Below are positions 5,119 to 8,311 of a stretch of DNA of 8,311 nt, one piece after another (the first letter of the stretch is position 1; each line of letters starts with the position of its first letter). This DNA comes from an uncultured Clostridia bacterium. GTDB lineage: Bacteria > Bacillota > Clostridia > Christensenellales > CAG-917. The notes beneath the pieces were generated by a model. That model was not told the origin of the DNA and did no database searches. It saw nothing but the letters and a program-made list of their open reading frames with translations. The translations under genes were made by a program, and so were the position numbers. The DNA lies in contig CALGEU010000122.1 in NCBI GenBank assembly GCA_937881285.1, forward strand, positions 1-8,311. The letters run 5' to 3'.

Positions 5119-7734
5119 TTACTCTTCGTCGTCACGATTTTCGGGCTTTGCGCTTATATCGAAAGTGTCGCCGAACGGGTCTACGATTCCGCTTCCGTCC
5201 GCAAACGTGATTCCGCCAACAGAAACTTTGCTTTCGTCAACGGCGGCGATATTGCGTTTTTTGCCGCTCGGAGTCGTGTATTTCTGATTGAGCGTCGTTG
5301 CGCTCAAATCCCACGGATTCTTCTTTTCTCGCGGTGCTTTGCGGATTTTCGGTTTGTTTTCGTTCTCTTCGTTTTGCTCGGATTTTCCGGCACTTTCTTG
5401 CGCTTTTGAAGACGTGACGGCTTCTTCGGTCTTCTCCGCCTTATCGTCAGATTGAACGATGTCTTCGATCTTAACGTCTTTGGTGTCAGCGGCGTTTTCA
5501 TTTTCGCTTTCGATGACTTTTTCGACGGTTTCGGCTTCGTTTTCCGCTTTCTTTCTGCGCGTATACTTTCTCTTGGGCTTGTTTTCGTCCTTGTGTTCGA
5601 GATTGCCGAGATTTGCGCCGTCACCCCAAGGCGTTACGCTTCCGTCGTCTTTGAGATGCAACTCGCCGACCGCGACTTTGTTTTCGTCAACGGGCGTCAA
5701 ATCGACGTGACGTTTCTTGTGTTCTTCGGTTTTTTCGCTCTTCTCCGTCTCAGAATTGTCTTCTTTGACGATTTTTGGCGTTTTTTCATCTTTCGGCAAT
5801 TCGATTTTGCCTTTCGTCTTTGCTCGTGCAACGAGCGGCACGTCGCCTTCAAGCGGAGACACCGCGTCTATTGCGTCGAGAGCGTTGTCGATTCTGTCGT
5901 TACGTTCGGCTCTCTTCAAGCGGTCTTTTTCCATCTCTTCGATTGACTTGTTGATGCTTTCCGTATCCTTGTCGTCAAGTTCGAGATTTTCGTTTTTATC
6001 GAATTCGATGCCTTTTTCTTGCGCTTTTTTAGCGTTTTCGGCTTCTTGTTGCGCTTTGAGTTCGGCAAGACGCTTCTCTTCTTCGGCTTTTTTGCGCTCC
6101 ATAGCGATTTTCGCTTTCTGGAAACTGAACGGATCCATTCCGAGCGTTTCGCCGTCAAGAGTTACGTTGAGATTCTTTTCAATCTCTTCACGCTGCTTTT
6201 TGAACGCTTCCGCACGCTTCTGTATGTCTTCTTTGCGACGACGTATGCGTTCTTGTCTGTCTCTCTCTTCGAGTTCTTCCTGCTTTATGCGGCGGTAAGA
6301 ATTGAGACAACGATCGATTGCGTCCTTGACTTTGATGATCTCTTCCTGCTTGATCTTATCGTCGTCGGGACGTTTGAATATCTTGCGCACTTCAAACAAG
6401 TGCTGATCGAATTTCTCCGCGTCGGGTTCGAGATCCACTTCTTCCTGGTCGGCTTTTGGCGGCATTTCTTTGAAACGCTCAACTTCGACGGGGCGTTCGA
6501 CAATGACTTCCGTCTCGATTTCCTGCGGCTTTTCGATTTCTTTTTCTACTTCTTTTTCAGGCTCTTGTTCAGGCTGTTTTTCTTCTTCGGGTTCAGGCGG
6601 AGTTTCGGGTGGAATTTCCTTGTCCGCTTCTTCGTTTTCTTCGGGTTTGACTTCCTGAATATTGTCCTTTTCTTCTTCGTTCTCTTTCTGTTCTTCGAGT
6701 TTTTGCGCGTACTCGTCGCGGTCTATCTGGTCTTTCTCGAAGTCCATATTTCCGACACGCAAGAAATCGGCAAATTCCTTGTCTTCCATGTCGAAATCGG
6801 TCTCGCACTGGTCGTAAAGGCTTTCGAAGACCATCGTATTGAGCGTGACCATACTGCGCAGTCTTTGCTCGCTTTCGGTGTCAATCGTGTAGTCTTCCAC
6901 TTCGTCCGACGTGGAAAAACCGCCCGATTGCTGATATGTCTCGATAAACTGCCAAAGAGTGAGCGCTTTCTTGAAGTTCGGTTCTTTCAAAATGACGTTC
7001 GTACGCATGATAGGCGGACGAACGGGCGCGGAATTGCGCATGGATTTTGCAAACGACGACGACAAAAAGTCGGTGATAATGCGGTCTATCTTCGCAACGC
7101 GCTCTATTTTCGTGAGCGTGTCGGGGTCAAGTCGCATAACTTCGTCAAAACTGAGTTGCGCATAATACTCCGTGCGATACGTCACCTTTTTGCTCGGCAA
7201 ATTGAAACGCGACTCTACGTCGAGTTCGAGCACGTCCTGCGTTGCCGACGCCTTTTTTATCTTGTCGTAACGCATTGTGACAAAATCTTTGAGTTTGAGA
7301 AGAAGCGTGTAAATAAAACGGTTTTCGTAAATCTCGAAAGACTCTTCTTTTGTGATATTGAGAATTTTAGACGGCGTGACGTCTCCCGTCTTTTCGTCCA
7401 CTTTGGATATCATATTCGTGTGCTGTGCAAGGAATTTGACGGACTCCGTCGAAATGCTTCTTGCAAGCGAAACGTCCACGATATCTTCTTCCTGAACGAT
7501 GAATTTTCTCGGGTTACGCACGATTGTGTCAAGGTTTGGCAAAATGCCTTCGATTGTGTCAATCCAGTCAATCGAAATGTCCTGAATAAGGCGTTTTTTT
7601 GCCAACTTGAAGACAGACGAGCCTTTGTCGACCCTATTTTTGAATTGCTCATAAAAGCTCTCGTTGCCGAGAACGGAAACAATCTTATTTGCGTACTGTT
7701 TGTACACTTCTCTTGTGATTTTGTTGTCTTCCAT
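5119..7734 (-). CDS. Uncharacterised 871-residue protein: DUF2357-like N-terminus, acidic linker, coiled coil, duplicated tail module
   Basis: I do not recognise a named family for the whole protein. Residues 1-330 look like a folded, mostly helical domain. EESFEIYENRFIYTLLLKL (130-148) resembles the YENRF-containing segment of DUF2357-type proteins, often linked to McrC-like restriction systems; this is a motif impression only. Residues 345-440 are a Glu/Pro/Lys-rich disordered linker. Residues 443-615 are highly charged helices likely to form a coiled coil. Residues 620-871 are disordered and acidic with basic patches (KPKRKYTRRKK, 719-729) and contain two copies of a VDE.KV.VG...DGS..P.GD module (673-705 and 825-856). 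There is no signal peptide or membrane segment, so it should be cytoplasmic. The ATG at 7734 has no obvious Shine-Dalgarno. It lies about 90 bases upstream of the signal peptidase, on the same strand. The gene itself is certain; its function is unknown. Confidence 0.85.
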   Translation of the reverse strand: MEDNKITREVYKQYANKIVSVLGNESFYEQFKNRVDKGSSVFKLAKKRLIQDISIDWIDTIEGILPNLDTIVRNPRKFIVQEEDIVDVSLARSISTESVKFLAQHTNMISKVDEKTGDVTPSKILNITKEESFEIYENRFIYTLLLKLKDFVTMRYDKIKKASATQDVLELDVESRFNLPSKKVTYRTEYYAQLSFDEVMRLDPDTLTKIERVAKIDRIITDFLSSSFAKSMRNSAPVRPPIMRTNVILKEPNFKKALTLWQFIETYQQSGGFSTSDEVEDYTIDTESEQRLRSMVTLNTMVFESLYDQCETDFDMEDKEFADFLRVGNMDFEKDQIDRDEYAQKLEEQKENEEEKDNIQEVKPEENEEADKEIPPETPPEPEEEKQPEQEPEKEVEKEIEKPQEIETEVIVERPVEVERFKEMPPKADQEEVDLEPDAEKFDQHLFEVRKIFKRPDDDKIKQEEIIKVKDAIDRCLNSYRRIKQEELEERDRQERIRRRKEDIQKRAEAFKKQREEIEKNLNVTLDGETLGMDPFSFQKAKIAMERKKAEEEKRLAELKAQQEAENAKKAQEKGIEFDKNENLELDDKDTESINKSIEEMEKDRLKRAERNDRIDNALDAIDAVSPLEGDVPLVARAKTKGKIELPKDEKTPKIVKEDNSETEKSEKTEEHKKRHVDLTPVDENKVAVGELHLKDDGSVTPWGDGANLGNLEHKDENKPKRKYTRRKKAENEAETVEKVIESENENAADTKDVKIEDIVQSDDKAEKTEEAVTSSKAQESAGKSEQNEENENKPKIRKAPREKKNPWDLSATTLNQKYTTPSGKKRNIAAVDESKVSVGGITFADGSGIVDPFGDTFDISAKPENRDDEE
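5167..5262 (-). repeat. C-terminal protein module, copy 2 (residues 825-856)
   Basis: The translated segment KKRNIAAVDESKVSVGG followed by ITFADGSGIVDPFGD is the second copy of a module also found about 150 residues earlier. Shared positions are KKR, VDE.KV.VG, DGS and P(F/W)GD. It sits near the extreme C-terminus, followed only by an acidic tail. Confidence 0.7.
5620..5718 (-). repeat. C-terminal protein module, copy 1 (residues 673-705)
   Basis: The translated segment KKRHVDLTPVDENKVAVG followed by ELHLKDDGSVTPWGD aligns with the module at residues 825-856, with one or two small gaps. The two copies lie in otherwise low-complexity sequence, so their retained pattern suggests a binding motif rather than a spacer. 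Confidence 0.7.
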
Positions 7735-7766
7735 ACTTTTATGACTTTTTGATTATTGTTGCGACA

Positions 7767-7818
7767 CCGCCTTACAATTAATAATTAACAATGAATAATT
7801 AATAATTGCGGAAGGCGG
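7767..7818. repeat. AT-rich imperfect palindrome with GC clamps
   Basis: The outer arms CCGCCTT (7767-7773) and AAGGCGG (7812-7818) pair perfectly. The inner arms CAATTAATAATTA (7775-7787) and TAATTAATAATTG (7796-7808) pair at 12 of 13 positions around an eight-base loop. The layout resembles a small dispersed palindromic element. It lies 33 bases upstream of the 871-residue gene's ATG, so it would be in its promoter or leader. Confidence 0.65.
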
Positions 7819-7825
7819 AGCCTTG

Positions 7826-7843
7826 TCCGAAATTTTGTTCGGA
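7826..7843. repeat. Short perfect hairpin TCCGAA-N6-TTCGGA
   Basis: TCCGAA (7826-7831) and TTCGGA (7838-7843) form a six-pair stem with a six-base loop, immediately beyond the AT-rich palindrome. Its right arm also pairs with CCGAACAAA further right, so two alternative foldings compete. Confidence 0.5.
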
Positions 7844-7915
7844 GCATGCTTATTAACTGACTGTGCGACTTCGAAAACGGAATTGGAGCCGCAAGGCGGC
7901 GACCGCACCGAACAA
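7834..7915. repeat. Nested GC-rich palindrome
   Basis: Three nested pairings share one axis: TTTGTTCGG (about 7834-7842) with CCGAACAAA (about 7908-7916), GTGCG (7863-7867) with CGCAC (7903-7907), and GCCGC (7888-7892) with GCGGC (7896-7900) around AAG. On the right side the first two arms are contiguous, while on the left they are split by about 20 bases, as if extra sequence entered one arm. Confidence 0.5.
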
Positions 7916-7944
7916 AGGGGACACTTTCATTCCCTATGCGCGAA

Positions 7945-7978
7945 TCAAAACCCAACGTACAAGAAGTATGAGCTTTGA
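7945..7978. repeat. Degenerate copy of the CGTAC-apex hairpin
   Basis: TCAAAACCCAACGTAC, loop AAGAA, then GTATGA and TTTGA repeats the layout of the two longer hairpins to the right, with several mismatches in the right arm. GCGAATCAAAACC.AACGTAC is nearly identical to the left arm of the hairpin centred near 8188. It is probably a decayed or partial member of the same family. Confidence 0.5.
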
Positions 7979-7999
7979 CCTTTCTCATTCTTTCGCAAA

Positions 8000-8119
8000 A
8001 AGCGGAGTATTTTGATGCTAGGCAAGGAAGTTGTGTTCTTTTGCAAGCCTAGCGTACTTGTTGTACGTGACTTGCAAAAAGAATACGACTGACGCAGCAT
8101 AACGCAAAATAATACGCTT
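8000..8119. repeat. Long imperfect hairpin element, copy A (about 120 bases)
   Basis: The apex is GCGTAC, TTGTT, GTACGT (8052-8068). Outside it, TTCTTTTGCAAG (8036-8047) pairs with CTTGCAAAAAGAA (8071-8083) with one bulged base. Weaker pairing continues outward through ATGCT/AGCAT and TATTTTG/CAAAATA to AAGCG/CGCTT at the ends. The left arm has CCTA before the apex and the right arm has GA after it, as in copy B. Confidence 0.65.
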
Positions 8120-8124
8120 CTTCA

Positions 8125-8250
8125 CTAAAATGCGATAAACGGATGAAGAACAAGGCAGCGTATGAGCGAATCAAAACCTAACGTACTAAAGTACGTGATT
8201 TTGAGACGCACATGCGCTAACACAGTTGTTCGCCGTTTAGCACATTTTAG
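8125..8250. repeat. Long imperfect hairpin element, copy B (about 126 bases)
   Basis: CTAAAATG (8125-8132) and CATTTTAG (8243-8250) form the ends. Pairing continues inward through TAAACGG/CCGTTTA, GAACAA/TTGTTC, AGCGTATG/CATGCGCT, GCG/CGC and TCAAAA/TTTTGA to the apex ACGTAC, TAAA, GTACGT (8181-8196). Most of the length is paired. It follows copy A after five bases. Its right end contains the stop codon of the right-edge gene. Confidence 0.7.
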
Positions 8251-8311
8251 AAGAGTTTCTTCAAGCGGTTGATATACTCCTTACTCTCTTGCATATTCTC
8301 TTCACCGAAGA
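8247..8311 (-). CDS. 3' end of an unidentified gene entering from the right edge
   Basis: The frame is open from the window edge to a TAA at 8247-8249, about 20 codons, ending FGEENMQESKEYINRLKKLF. The charged, helical composition looks like a genuine C-terminus, but it is too short to assign a family. It is on the same strand as the downstream genes and lies 512 bases upstream of the 871-residue gene. Its stop codon lies within the terminal arm of the long hairpin copy B. Confidence 0.55.
   Translation of the reverse strand, partial: FGEENMQESKEYINRLKKLF

Larger units (their letters stand above)
7735..8246. other. 512-base intergenic region packed with inverted repeats
   Basis: No convincing gene lies between the stop of the right-edge gene and the start of the 871-residue gene. 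Instead there is a near-continuous series of palindromes: 7767-7818, 7826-7843, a nested set at about 7834-7915, a degenerate hairpin at 7945-7978, and two long hairpins at 8000-8119 and 8125-8250. A 67-codon minus-strand frame (7785-7988) runs through several of these and looks accidental. The promoter of the 871-residue gene should be in the 30-100 bases before 7734, but I cannot point to a confident -35/-10 pair. Confidence 0.75.

Noticed and set aside
6019..7752. 577-codon plus-strand open frame
   Set aside because: It is the antisense shadow of the 871-residue gene; its Phe/Leu/Val-rich content is the complement of Glu/Lys-rich codons.
7785..7988. 67-codon minus-strand frame in the repeat-rich gap
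   Set aside because: It is composed of the AT palindrome, nested GC palindrome and degenerate hairpin, shows no domain and has no Shine-Dalgarno; it is most likely a chance frame through repeats.
7767..8250. CRISPR array
   Set aside because: The repeats are palindromes of differing sequence and length without regularly spaced identical direct repeats, and there are no cas genes.

Overview
The window looks like chromosome from a Bacillota (Clostridia-type) bacterium. The reasons are strong AAGGAG/GGGGAG Shine-Dalgarno sites, the comM-dprA-topA gene order typical of Firmicutes, an ER/SipW-type signal peptidase, and moderate GC with AT-rich intergenic DNA. A Christensenellales-like gut lineage is possible but is only an impression from the repeat style. 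Every gene I can support is on the minus strand, so the window reads biologically from right to left.

Right end to 5119: the last ~20 codons of an unidentified gene enter at the right edge and stop at 8247. A 512-base intergenic stretch follows, made almost entirely of inverted repeats. They include an AT-rich palindrome, a nested GC-rich palindrome, and two adjacent ~120-base imperfect hairpins that share the same apex. Next comes an 871-residue protein (5119-7734) of unknown function. It has an N-terminal helical domain with a YENRF motif reminiscent of DUF2357-type proteins, a Glu/Pro-rich linker, a long charged coiled coil, and a duplicated C-terminal module.

5026 to 4283: after a short gap with a perfect GC-rich hairpin lies a SipW/ER-type signal peptidase I with a Ser-His dyad and two membrane segments. 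A clear intrinsic terminator closes it.

4112 to 1: a promoter-like site leads into comM (YifB AAA+ protein), which abuts dprA (the ssDNA-binding RecA loader of transformation). A 108-base gap then leads to topA (DNA topoisomerase I), which is cut off by the left edge with its catalytic tyrosine already read. ComM and DprA act on incoming single-stranded DNA during natural transformation, and TopA relaxes negative supercoils. This is ordinary chromosomal core. The least explained parts are the 871-residue protein and the palindrome train in front of it.
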